A stretch of 64,000 nucleotides of DNA from contig JADJSZ010000030.1 in assembly GCA_016711405.1 (NCBI GenBank), forward strand, positions 12,270-76,269, in the 5' to 3' direction. This document shows, piece by piece, positions 34,301-43,778 of the stretch. Both the position numbers and the translations under genes were made by a program. The DNA comes from Candidatus Hadersleviella danica (GTDB lineage Bacteria > Chloroflexota > Anaerolineae > Promineifilales > Promineifilaceae). Within the stretch, counting starts at the first letter, position 1. Every line of letters begins with the position of its first letter. Below the pieces are notes generated by a model. It saw only the letters and a program-made list of their open reading frames with translations, did no database searches and was not told the DNA's origin.

Positions 34301-37300
34301 CAACCGACAAATGGCACCCCTGTGCCCACGCCGGCCACCAGCACCCCCACGCCCACGCCCACCGCTCCGCCAACGGTTTGTTTGGCCGTGGCCGATGCGT
34401 TCGAGCCAGACAACAATGTTGGCACGGCCGCTTTCTTCGACCAAGCCAGCCGCACCAGCGGTAGCCGCACCTTCCACACCACCACCGATGCGGATTGGAT
34501 GCGCTTCACGGCCGTGCCCAACCGGCTCTACACCTTCGACGCACTCACCGTCGGCACCGATGCGTCTATCACGCTCTTCCTCTATGACAGCGACGGCACA
34601 ACCTTAATAAACACCTACGTCAACCAAGTGAGCTTTACCCCCACCGTGGCAGGGGATTACTACCTCGTCGCTCGCTCGGCCGCAGGGCTAGTCTTGCCCT
34701 GCAACGCCAGCTACGTCGTGGCCATGTCGGTGGAGAATCCCGATGCCACCCCCGTGCCCACCCCCAGCGGCACACCCGTCCCGCCCGGCCACGAACGGCC
34801 GACCCTCAGCGGCGCGATTCTCAGCCCCGCCAGCGGGACTGTGTTAACCCAAACAGTGCCCCTCACCGTGGAAGTGGGCTTGGTGGCCGATGCTGGCTTG
34901 CAAACGGCCGTCCTCCTCCTCAACGGCTCCCCGCTGGACACCCACCCCTCAGCTCCCGCTGGCCTCGATGCGTTCTGGTCGGTGGGCTGGACACCCGCCA
35001 CCACAGGCGTGTACAGCTTCAGCGTAGCCCTGACCGATACCAATGGCGTGACCGCCACCAGCTCTGTCAGTGTATTCTATGTGGACACGGCCGCTCCCAG
35101 CGTCAGCATGGTCAGCGAGACCATCACCCAAGCCAACTTGCAGGACAATGCGCTGTACACCCTGCACGGCACGGCCGCCGATGACAGCCGCATTGGCCTT
35201 GTCGAAGTGCAAATCAACGGCGGGGCATGGCAAGAGGCGGCTTTGGAAGGCGAAGAGTGGTTCTACCAACTCGCCCCGTTGGGACAAACCAACCCCAATG
35301 GCGGCACGCTGGCCATTAACGTCCGCGCCACCGATATGGCAGGGCGCACCACCACCACCAGCGGCAATCTCATCCTCGATGTGACCCCGCCCGACCTGTT
35401 CGCCCCCGCCACCAGCCTGACCAACGGCACGCCCATCACCCCCACCGAACTGATAACCGACCTCGAGTCGCGGCTCAGTTGGCCCGTGATTAGCGGTACG
35501 GTGCAGGTATATGCGGGCTGGACAACCGTGCCCACCCCCACCCTCGGGGCACTGACACCCTATGGGGCTGGGGCAGGCCAGCACGACCAAACCCAAGGGG
35601 AAGGCGCGGCCGTCTATGGCCATGTGGTGGCCGTGGATGACAATGGCAACCAAACCGCCATGACCAACGGCCCCTTCTACTTTGATACCGCCCAAACCCC
35701 CGACGTGATAGGCGACCTCACCTTGGCCAACTGGCCCGACAGCGGCGGCAAGCAAGTGGGGCAGGTGGTGGCGGAGCAGTTTGGCCAGCAACAACTGTTG
35801 GCAGGCTGGAACGAGGATGCCCTGCGCCTGCGCTGGCACGGGGTCAATGTGGATAGCAACGCCGACATTACCTTCTACCTCAGCCGAGGGGGCAGTGGCA
35901 CAACAGCCCTGCTCAACCCTGCTGGGGCGGATGTGCCCGCTGTGTTGCCCTTCTCGGCCGACTACGCCGTGCGGGTGAGCGGAAGCCAAACGGCCACGCT
36001 CTACGCCGTCATTGGCGGCTTCTGGACGGCTGTAGACAGTGTCGAAATGACCAGTGCAGGGCTGACCAGCGACGTTTTGCTGGCGTGGAGCGACCTCGGC
36101 GTGGCCAACCCAGCGGCCACGGCCGTGCGCCTGCTGGCCGTGGGAACCCTGCCCGATGAGACAACGGTGTGGGCCACCATGCCCGACAAGAACAGCCCCG
36201 ATTGGACCACCCAGCCGTGGACGCAATACATCGAATGGACGGCCGTCGGCAGTGGCCTCATCCCCGCCGCTGGCGTGTGGGCGGATGCCCCGCTGGATAT
36301 TGCCCTGACGGCCGACCCAGACCCCGCCGCGCTGGTGGGGGTGGGCGACGTGATTAGCCTGACCCTGACCTACTCCAACACAGGCACGGCCGCCTTGCCC
36401 CAACTGACCCTGAGCGGGACAGATACGGGCGGGGTGAACCTGAGCAATGCCCCGCAAACGGCCGTCAACATCGGCGCAGGCATGACGGGCACGCTGACCC
36501 TGCTGGCCACGGTTAATGGCGATGGCACGGCGAGTGTGACAGTGGCGGATAGCTATCATCGGCCATACGCCCTTGGCACATTGACCTACACCGTAGACAC
36601 CAGCCCGCCCGACGACACGTTGATAGCGCTGACCTATGTGGGGCCATTGACCAACACGATTAAGGCTATCGCCCAAGATGAATCGCCGCTGGACTCGATT
36701 GAGGTGGAGATAACGGGCGGCTCCCTGCGCCAACCCATGCCCACCGAAATTGTGATTTGTCTGCCGAGCAGTGGCACGGCCGATTCCTTCTCCTGTGCAT
36801 GGCGACCGGGGAGCATCACCGACGGGGATGAGTACACCCTGCGCGGCCGAGCGACGGACATACACGGCAACGTCAGTGGTTGGAGCGACCCCGTGCAGGT
36901 CACGGCCGATGCGACAGCCCCCGTGTTGGCTCTTTCGGCCGAGACCCAAGCCGCTTTGGCGGATGGCCAACTGAACCAAGCCGAGCTAACCGAGTTGGCG
37001 GGGACGCTGGCCGATGAGCGTTCGGCCGAAACGGTGCAGGTGTGTCTTGTGGTGGAAGAGGTGGAAACGTGTGCCACGGCCGATGTCTTAGCCGATGAGA
37101 GTTGGGCACTGGCATTGCCCAGCACAGCCAACGGCCAAAACGCCACCCTCACCCTCATTGGGTTTGATGGGGCGAGCAACCCCAGCCAGCCCTATACGCA
37201 AGCTGTGTGGGTGGATACGGTGGCTCCCACCATTGAACAGATGGATGCGCCCGAGACGGTGGTGTTGGTGGCCGATACGGCCGTCCTGTTCAACAGCGGC

Positions 37301-37804
37301 ACGGCCGAGGATGCCAGCCAACTGTCGGCGGCGCGGGTGGTGATGATTCTGCCCAATGGGGGGAGTGCGGCCGTGGATGGCACAGTAGCCGGCAACAGTT
37401 GGCAGGTGGCGTATCCCTTCACCCAAACAGGGGCGTATCAGGCGGTTCTGCTCCTGACCGATGGAGCAGGCAACCAACGCTATAGCCCAATCTGGGAGTT
37501 CTGGGTGGATGTGCAGGCGGTGGCCATGCTAACCGTGACCAAAGCGGGCGAAGGGACAGGCACGGTGACAAGTGACCCTGCGGGGCTTGTCTGTGGCGCA
37601 ACGTGTGTGGTTCCGTTTGTGGAGGACAGCACGGTGACGCTGACGGCCGTGGCCGAGGCGGGGTCGGTGTTTGTGGGTTGGAGTGGGGCTTGCACGGGCA
37701 CGGCCACAACTTGTGTGGTGACGATGAGCGAGGGGCGCAGTGTGACGGCGACGTTTGCACGGGCTGGCTCAACCATCTACTTGCCTGTGGTAATGCGGCC
37801 GTAA
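19324..37804 (+). CDS. Giant secreted/surface mosaic protein (~6,160 residues when frame breaks are bridged)
   Basis: The start ATG at 19324 follows AGGAG with 7-nt spacing. The N-terminal hydrophobic helix is LWVGLALVLTAVFTIGW; further membrane segments lie at about 20215-20345 and 22540-23050. Thrombospondin-3-like Ca2+ motifs (DSDGDSLTD, DSDGDGTPD, DTDGDGLTD) lie at 20500-20790 and 23715-24050. Next come Ig-like segments (24500-25150), a LamG-like fold (25220-25850), a YWTD/LDLR-B-like propeller (26450-27350), a DUF11/CARDB-like domain (27380-27750) and three ~1.9-2.0-kb modules (see the repeat entry). After these are a P-domain (33760-34240), a Pro/Thr linker, a PPC domain (34380-34740), Ig-like domains and an InlB-B-like repeat. 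The C-terminus is IYLPVVMRP. The frame changes near 23418 (C8 tract), 26327, 31248 (missing C in TACACCTCACC) and 33010 (C-rich). An adhesin or matrix role is likely; no enzyme motif was seen. Confidence 0.8.
27769..33560 (+). repeat. Three tandem ~1.9-2.0-kb modules (YWTD propeller + three PPC-like domains) in the giant gene
   Basis: The modules begin near 27769 (PYIYYTTLSELVRV), 29789 (PYVIYTNGGHLVRV) and 31747 (PYIYYSQASHLTRV). Each then has ANLDGS-type propeller repeats, a [NQS]LALG-like linker and three PPC-like domains opening with EPN[DN], DADYYSFNG-like and YEPN motifs. Sequence divergence is moderate, so these are old duplications. The last PPC of the third module is disturbed at 33560-33735. 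Confidence 0.75.
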
Positions 37805-37838
37805 GGGGAGGGGAGAGGGGGAGTAAATAGTGAGTAGT

Positions 37839-37884
37839 GAGTAGTGAGTAGTGGCGCAATCTATTGCGCCACTACTCACTACTC
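37839..37884. repeat. 22-bp perfect hairpin of GTAGTGA-type heptamers after the giant gene
   Basis: The left arm 37839-37860 (GAGTAGTGAGTAGTGGCGCA and two further bases) and its exact complement at 37863-37884 are separated by CT. It lies 35 bp after the stop codon and is a likely 3' end or terminator structure. Confidence 0.75.
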
Positions 37885-37897
37885 ATCTCCAATAAAA

Positions 37898-37939
37898 ACG
37901 GCCGAGACTTTGCCCTTAGACGGGCAAAGTCTCGGCCGT
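37898..37939 (-). terminator. 18-bp perfect hairpin with ACGGCCGA at its base
   Basis: ACGGCCGAGACTTTGCCC (37898-37915) pairs perfectly with 37922-37939 around a 6-nt loop. The flanking AAAAA on the left makes it an ideal intrinsic terminator for minus-strand transcription, although the neighbouring genes are both plus. It could insulate the plus-strand genes from antisense transcription. The rest of 37940-38202 holds a GA-rich tract (38104-38143), an ACTAACC-type repeat (38150-38195) and no gene. Confidence 0.6.
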
Positions 37940-38202
37940 GAACAAGCCATCTATAAATGAGGGTAAGAGGCAAAAAACCTCATTCCACTCCTCTAACCCC
38001 AGCCCCGTATCCCCAGCCCCCAACCCTTTACGAAAAAAGCAAACCCAAAGCAAGAGCAAAATCCACCTAAATTTAACACCCATGTTTTGCCCCACCTGAT
38101 ATGCTAAGATAGAGAAGAGATGAGAGAAGAGAGAAGAGAAAAACGCACGTTGGTTCACTCACCACTAATCACGCCACTAACCACTCGCCACTACATCCCC
38201 CC

Positions 38203-40582
38203 ATGTTCATCGAGCAAGCCATCCGCCTTGTCACCCAAACGCCAGACAACTTGGCTTACCACATCCTGACCCTTCTCGCGGTGCAGGCGGCTTTGGCTTT
38301 GTCGCTGTGGCAATGGCGGCAACGGCCGAGCGACACCTTTGCGGGGCGACTGGCAGGCGCGGCCGTGCTCATCTTCCTCCTGCGCGTTTTGCTCGCCTTT
38401 GTGCTGGCCACCACCAGCCAAAGCGACTTGCTAGCTGTGTTGCCCCCGCTGGAACGCGCCTTAGACATGGCCCTCACGGCCGCGCTCATCTGGGCCTTCG
38501 TCCCCTCCCTCCCCGCCGCCCCCCGCCTAAGTGAAATCCTGCTCTTCTTCGCCCTTGTTGCCATTGCCGTGGCCTATGTGCTGGCGGGGCCGAGTTGGGC
38601 GGCGCAATTGGCGCAAGGGGTGGGCTACACCCAAACCGCCCAAGCAGGCGCGTGGAACATCGCCCAACTGGCTATGCTGGGGGTGGGGTTGCTCCTCGTT
38701 TTGGTCTCTCGGCCGCACGATTGGGCATTGCGGGGGCTGGCTTTGCTCTTGCTGGGCGGGGCACACCTCGCCCATTTGCTGGGGATTGGCGCAGTGGCGG
38801 CTGGGGTGCTGGAAACGGCCGTGCCCCTATTGGGTGCGCCTCTCCTATCTGGTCATCATGCCCCTGCTGGCCGTGCTGGCCTACCGCCACACCCTCGCCG
38901 AAGTGCTAGATTCCCAGTGGGGCACACGGCCGCTGGGCGAACAATTCGCCATTCTGCTCGATTTGGCCAGCGGCATGTTGCGCCAACCCAACAATCGCAC
39001 CGTCCTACACGGCGCAGTCAATTTGGCGGCGCGGATTATGGGGGCAAATTTTGCGGCCGTGGGTACGCTCACTGGGGAAAGCCCCACCGCGCTGGCCACC
39101 GTAAGCTGGCAAAAAGATGATACGTTGCGCGGCGGGCGCACATGGATGCTCAACACGGCCGAGTGGCCGGGCATCCAACTTGCCATGCGCCAACGCACGG
39201 CCGTGGAACTGCTCCCCAACGGCCTCGGGGCGCGGCAACTGTTCGCCCTCTACCAAGAGTTGGGGTTGGCCAACCAAGGCGCGATGCTCATCGAGCCGTT
39301 GTTTGGGCCAAACGAAGAGCAAGTGGGCGTGTTGCTCCTCGGCGGGCCGCCCAACACACCTGCGTGGACGGCCGACGACAAGTCGCTTATCCCCCACTTG
39401 GGGCGGCACATTGCCTATGCGTTGGCTCAGGTGCGCCAACTGGAAACAGCCGCGCCACCCCCCCTCACCCACCCAACCCTTTTGCCCACCCCCGCCCACG
39501 ATGAGCAAGTGGCCGAATTAACGGCCGAGCGCGATAAGGCCATCGGCCGTACCCTCGCCCTAACCGATTACGTGCAAGAGGCGCGAGAAACGTTGCACAA
39601 ACGAGAGGTGGAACTGGCCGAACTGCAAGCGGAGCGGGAGCAGTGGCGCACCCAGCCCAGCCAAGTGCAATTGGCCACTTTGCAGGACGAAGTCTCTGCG
39701 CTACGCGAAAGTTTGCGCCAAGCAGAAGAGGCGATGGCTCTAGCCTCGGCGGGCGAGGTGGGGCTGAGCGCCGAATGGGTCATGCTGACCATCACCCATT
39801 ATTCGGCCGAACTGGAACAAGCCCAACGGCGCATCCAACAACTCGAGGCGCAACTAGGGCAAACCAAGCTCGACCACAGCACGCGAAGCATCATTGCAGG
39901 GGTGGGGGAGGCGTTGCGCCAGCCATTGGCGGCGATGGCGGGCTACACCGAACTGCTCCTGAATGAAAAAATGGGTTTGCTGACCCCCAAACAGCGCAAT
40001 TTGTTGGAGCAAACGCAAGCCAGCACCAGCAAAATGGAGAGCTTGCTGGAGCGAATTGCCCACGGGGAGACGGAATTGCTCCCGCCTGTGGCTGATTTGC
40101 CCGCCATTGATTTGGCTACCACGCTGGAAACGGCCGTGAGCGACCTGCTTCCCCACTTGCGCGAAAAACAGGTGGTGCTGGAGGTGCAGGTCAGCGAAGG
40201 ATTGCCCCCCCTACCCTTGCCCGCCGATGTCGTTCAGCGGATTGTGGCCCATTTGCTGGCCAATGCGCTGAAGGTGACACCTGCGGACGGCCGTATCACT
40301 CTATCCGCCCGCACCCGCCAGTGGCAGGAGCCAACCGACCCCGAACCGCTCAATTTTGTGCAAGTGACGGTGGCGGATGGCGGGGTGGGGATTCCAGCCA
40401 CATTACGGCCGTTTGTGTTTAATCCCCGCGTGCGCCGCAACGGCTCCGGCCGCATCCCCGGCCTGAGCGATGACCCCGGCGTGTTGCAAGCGCACCAGTT
40501 GGCGCAACTCGTCGGCGGCCGTATCTGGGTGGAAAGCGAGGAAGAGGTGGGGAGTACATTTTATGTGTTGTTGCCGATTTAG
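38203..40582 (+). CDS. 7TM-GAF sensor of the histidine-kinase type lacking the phospho-accepting His (one frameshift)
   Basis: The N-terminal ~230 residues are strongly hydrophobic with about seven helices (LLAVQAALALSLW, VLIFLLRVLLAFVLA, ILLFFALVAIAVAYVLA and others), followed by a GAF domain (FAILLDLASGMLRQ to VGVLLLGGPP). A coiled coil (about 39500-39700) and a HisKA/HATPase-like C-half follow. The HisKA helix reads VGEALRQPLAAMAGYTELLL where kinases have SHELRTPL, so Glu (codon 39908-39910) stands in place of His. The ATPase keeps the N-box Asn (LLANALKVTP) and G1 Asp (VADGGVGIP). The membrane half and the GAF half are in different frames, joined near 38831 (PVPL, then WVRLSYLVIMPLL); one base removed restores one protein. 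It probably senses a membrane signal but may not autophosphorylate. No response regulator is adjacent. Confidence 0.8.
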
Positions 40583-40640
40583 CTAGTCAGCTAGTCAGCC
40601 AGTCTCAGTCTCTCAGTCTCTCAGTCCCTTACTCCCCTGC
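40582..40640. repeat. AGTCAGCT / AGTCTCTC repeats between genes
   Basis: CTAGTCAG and CAGTCTCT units are repeated directly between the sensor stop and the LysM start. No promoter was recognised in the gap. Confidence 0.6.
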
Positions 40641-40658
40641 TCCCCAAAGATTCCCATC

Positions 40659-41657
40659 ATGCGCCAAGAAAGTTCTTCTCTCGCCAGCAAGCCGTGGGTG
40701 GCTCTGCTGATTGTGGGCAGTGTGCTGGCCACTGTTTGGCTGGGGCTGTTTTTGGCGCAACAGGAGGGGCGGTTGGTGGATGGGGAAAATGGGGGAGAGG
40801 AAACGGCCGTGGCCATCCTCATCACCGCCACCGCTACGCCCCAGTCCCCAGTCCCCAGTCCCTCAGCCCCAGTCCCCAGTCCCCAGTCCCCCACACCCGG
40901 CGAAGTCCAAATTATCACGGCCACCCCGTCCCCCGTCCCTAGTCGCCAGTCCCCCACCGCCAATCCACCTACCAAAACGCCCACCACGCCCAAACCCTCC
41001 TGTGGCAACATCCCGCAGGGGTGGATTCCCCATGTGGTGCAGGTGGGGGATACGCTGGCACGGCTCTCGCTGGCTTCGGGGGCAACGGTAGCGGAAATTG
41101 GGCAGGCCAATTGCCTGACCAATAACATTATCTATCTGGGCACAGAGATTTATTTGCCGCCGTTGCCCCCCACACGGCCGCCCTGTGGCCCGCCCGCGTG
41201 GTGGGTGCGCTACACCGTCAATGCAGGGGAGACGATGTACTCGTTGGCCACCAGTCGGGGCACGACGGTGTATGCTGTTATGCAGGCCAATTGCCTGACC
41301 AGCCCCTATTTGGTGGCAGGGCGAGCCATCTTTTGCCACCCCTGCCCGCCACGGAAACGCCGCCGCCCCACCGCCACCCACGGAACCACCACCGCCGCCG
41401 CCGACCGAAACACCTGTGATACCCACGGCCACGGCGACACCTGTGACACCGACGAGTACGGCCGTGCCCCCACCCCAACCGTGACGGCGAGTGCCACGGC
41501 CGTGCCTCCCACCCTAACAGCCACACCCACCGTCACTCCCGTTGCCCCCGTCACGGCCACCTTTACCCCCTTGCCGCCGCCAACGGATACGCCCACACCC
41601 CTCCCTGCACCGACTGAAACGGCCACACCGCTCCCCACCGATACACCCGCGCCCTAA
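40659..41657 (+). CDS. Membrane-anchored LysM-repeat protein with proline-rich tail (frame damaged in the tail)
   Basis: A signal-anchor (WVALLIVGSVLATVWLGLFL) places the protein outside the membrane. A Pro/Ser/Thr linker made largely of in-frame CCCAGTC-type repeats follows. Two LysM domains then read HVVQVGDTLARLSLASGATV...NCLTNNIIYLGTEIYLPPL and RYTVNAGETMYSLATSRGTT...NCLTSPYLVAGRAIF, each with a Cys in the NCLT motif. LysM domains bind peptidoglycan or chitin-like glycans. Past 41330 the natural Pro/Thr-rich tail (FLPPLPATETPPP, then PTATATPVTPTSTAVPPP, then PTVTASATAVPPTLTATPT) is spread over three frames, so at least three indels occur in low-complexity sequence. A Rho-independent terminator lies 112 bp downstream. 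Confidence 0.8.
   Translation: MRQESSSLASKPWVALLIVGSVLATVWLGLFLAQQEGRLVDGENGGEETAVAILITATATPQSPVPSPSAPVPSPQSPTPGEVQIITATPSPVPSRQSPTANPPTKTPTTPKPSCGNIPQGWIPHVVQVGDTLARLSLASGATVAEIGQANCLTNNIIYLGTEIYLPPLPPTRPPCGPPAWWVRYTVNAGETMYSLATSRGTTVYAVMQANCLTSPYLVAGRAIFCHPCPPRKRRRPTATHGTTTAAADRNTCDTHGHGDTCDTDEYGRAPTPTVTASATAVPPTLTATPTVTPVAPVTATFTPLPPPTDTPTPLPAPTETATPLPTDTPAP
40845..40893. repeat. CCCAGTC heptamer array inside the LysM gene
   Basis: Direct CCCAGTC / CCTCAGC units read as PQSPVPSPSAPVPSPQSPT in the linker between the membrane anchor and the first LysM domain. The same heptamer occurs in intergenic hairpins near 46600 and 48900. Confidence 0.75.
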
Positions 41658-41769
41658 ACGAAGGGGATCAGCTTAATTCGATGGAAGAGTTTTTGACGGA
41701 ACGTTAACGCTTCGTTACTATTCCCAAGCTCTGGCTCACGCTGGCGAACTTTATAATCCAAAAACTTTC

Positions 41770-41795
41770 ACGCAGGGCACACCCCTGCGTTTTTG
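41770..41795 (+). terminator. Rho-independent terminator after the LysM gene
   Basis: ACGCAGGG (41770-41777) and CCCTGCGT (41783-41790) form an 8-bp stem with a CACAC loop, followed by TTTTTGTTG. It separates the LysM gene from the secreted DUF11 gene. Confidence 0.8.
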
Positions 41796-41819
41796 TTGTA
41801 CAACCAAACTCACTCATCT

Positions 41820-41864
41820 GGAGGAAAGGAATAACGAATGCAAAAATGCACTTATCTGACATGA
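41820..41864 (+). promoter_or_regulatory. Strong ribosome-binding site with an 8-codon leader overlapping the next start
   Basis: GGAGGAAAGG (41820-41829) sits 8 bases before an ATG at 41838 that opens only MQKCTYLT, ending TGA at 41862-41864. The main gene can start at 41861, sharing ATGA with that stop, or at 41846. Alternatively one A is missing from the A5 run at 41842-41846; with six A the ATG at 41838 reads straight into the main gene as MQKMHLSDMKQ. The placement of the ribosome site favours the second reading. Confidence 0.6.
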
Positions 41865-43707
41865 AACAACGATTAAACAAGTTGTGGTGGGGATTGGGGA
41901 GCTTCTGTTTGGCGGCCGTGTTGCTCTTGGCCACAGCGCAAATGACGCAAGCGGCCGAAGAGGAACTATTGGCCGAGGATTTAAGCACCTCGACCAAAAC
42001 CGCCGCCCAAAACGAGGTTATTGCGGGGGGCATCGTCGCCTATACGGTGGCGTTGCACAACACAGGCAATACCCCTGTGGTGGTGTCCATTACGGACACC
42101 CTGCCTGCCGAATTGACCTTGTTAAACCTATCCACCTCGGCTGGGGTGGTATCAAGCGAGGGCAATGTCATTACGGGTTCCATCGCGATGAATCCTGCGG
42201 AGAGTGTGATGGTCTATTACACGGCCGAAGTCACCACCACGGCCGTCGTCGGTTCGCTCATCACCAACACCGTCGAAATTGTGGGCGGCTCAACCCACAT
42301 CAGCCGGACAGCCACGGTGGCAATTATAGATGCCACGGCCGACTACAGCGGCTCCAGCAAAACAGCCAGCCGTACAGGGGCACGGCGCGGGCAAACCATC
42401 CACTACACCCTCGTCATCAGCAACTCGGGCACACTGAACGATAATGTGACCGTGACAGACACCTTCCCCACCCACCTGACCTTGGTGGGCACACCCACCA
42501 GCACGGCCGCTGGCACGTTTACCACCACCGCCCAATCGCTTATCTGGACAGGCGGGGTGAGTGCGACCACGGCCGTGACCCTCTCCTACTCCGCCGCAAG
42601 TGGGCAACAGCGCCCCCATCGGCGCGGTGCTGACCAATGAGGCGGTTATCGTCGGCACGGGCGATTCGGTGACAGTGGAAGATAGCGTGACTGTGCTAAC
42701 CAGCGCCTCAAAAGCGTATCTGCCGCTTATTGTAACCCCTCTCCCCCCGTGCTGGAAATATCCACCACCCGCCCCAACAGCAGTAACAGTTGGACGCTTT
42801 CGTGGACAGGTGGGAGTGCAGGCTTGAGCTACGAGGTACAGGAGTCGCAAACGGCCGATTTCGCGGCCGTGACCACCCTCAACCCCGGCACGCAAACTTC
42901 GCAGGCCGTACAACGCACCGCTTCCATCCACAACCAGTCACCTATTATCGCGTGCGCCCCATCTCCGGTTCGCGCATTGGCGATTGGTCCAACACCGTGC
43001 GCGTCGTCAGTGCCTATGAAGATGAGTTCACCGACAATGTCAGCAACTGGAAAATCCGCCGCACCACCTTCATCAACGAAGTAAACGGGTTTTACGAAAA
43101 CAGCCAAAACGGCTTTGGCCATAGCTGGTACGTCATTCGCATCGAAGACCCCCGCGATTGGGGCATTGCCAGCCCCTTGGTCGAGGCTCCTGCACCCCCT
43201 TATGCCATCGAATACCGCATCCAAACCCCCCAACCGGGCAATCTTATCTCCGCTGGGGCTATTTTTGGCGGCGACTGGAATGGTGTGCCTGAACCCGCAG
43301 GTTGTATCAATTACAGCACGTTAGAAACGGTTTACCAGCACACTGATTGCTTCAATCGGTTCTATTTCGCCAACATTATTTTGCACAATGGGGTCAAAAT
43401 GCTGTTCGAGCGGGTAGATCAATTGGTATGGTGCCCCACTTGCACAGGTAGCCCGATGAAACGGTTCGGCGACATCGGTTCTAGCAATGAAGTCACCTTG
43501 CCGGGTCTAAATCCTGCCGATTTCAACACCTATCGCTATGAGGTACGTGCCGATGGGATTAAGGTTTTTGTGAACGGAACCCAACGCTTTACCTATAGCG
43601 ACCTGCGCTACCTCGACCAACCCTATTTTGGGATTGGGGCCACAACGGATGAGTATAGCAACTCGACATGGCGCATAGATTATTACCGCGTCACACCGTT
43701 GGATTAG
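41838..43707 (+). CDS. Secreted DUF11-repeat protein fused to an Fn3-like and a lectin-fold domain (three or more frame breaks)
   Basis: A signal peptide (LGSFCLAAVLLLATAQMTQAA) is followed by two DUF11-type domains with the usual NTGNTPVVVSITDTLPA and NSGTLNDNVTVTDTFPT motifs, each about 120 residues. A KAYLPLIVTP segment equals the tail motif that ends other secreted proteins here, but the gene continues with an Fn3-like domain (SWTGGSAGLSYEVQES). The C-terminal half (EFTDNVSNWKIRR to RYLDQPYFGIGAT and WRIDYYRVTPLD) has the look of concanavalin/3-keto-disaccharide hydrolase-like glycan-binding folds. Frames change near 42598, 42748 and 42925. It is probably secreted or cell-wall-associated. 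No catalytic residues can be assigned. Confidence 0.7.
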
Positions 43708-43721
43708 TGGGTTGCAGGGAC

Positions 43722-43758
43722 AAGTTACAAGTTACAGGTAAGAAGCGACTTGTAACTT
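43722..43758. repeat. AAGTTAC heptamer hairpin
   Basis: AAGTTACAAGT (43722-43732) pairs with ACTTGTAACTT (43748-43758). It lies between the secreted protein gene and the glycerate kinase start. Confidence 0.65.
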
Positions 43759-43778
43759 TTAACCTTAACAATTCAACC

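Noticed and set aside
34949..36979. 676-codon minus-strand open frame inside the giant gene
   Set aside because: Shadow of a repetitive GC-rich gene; no signal, motif or start context.
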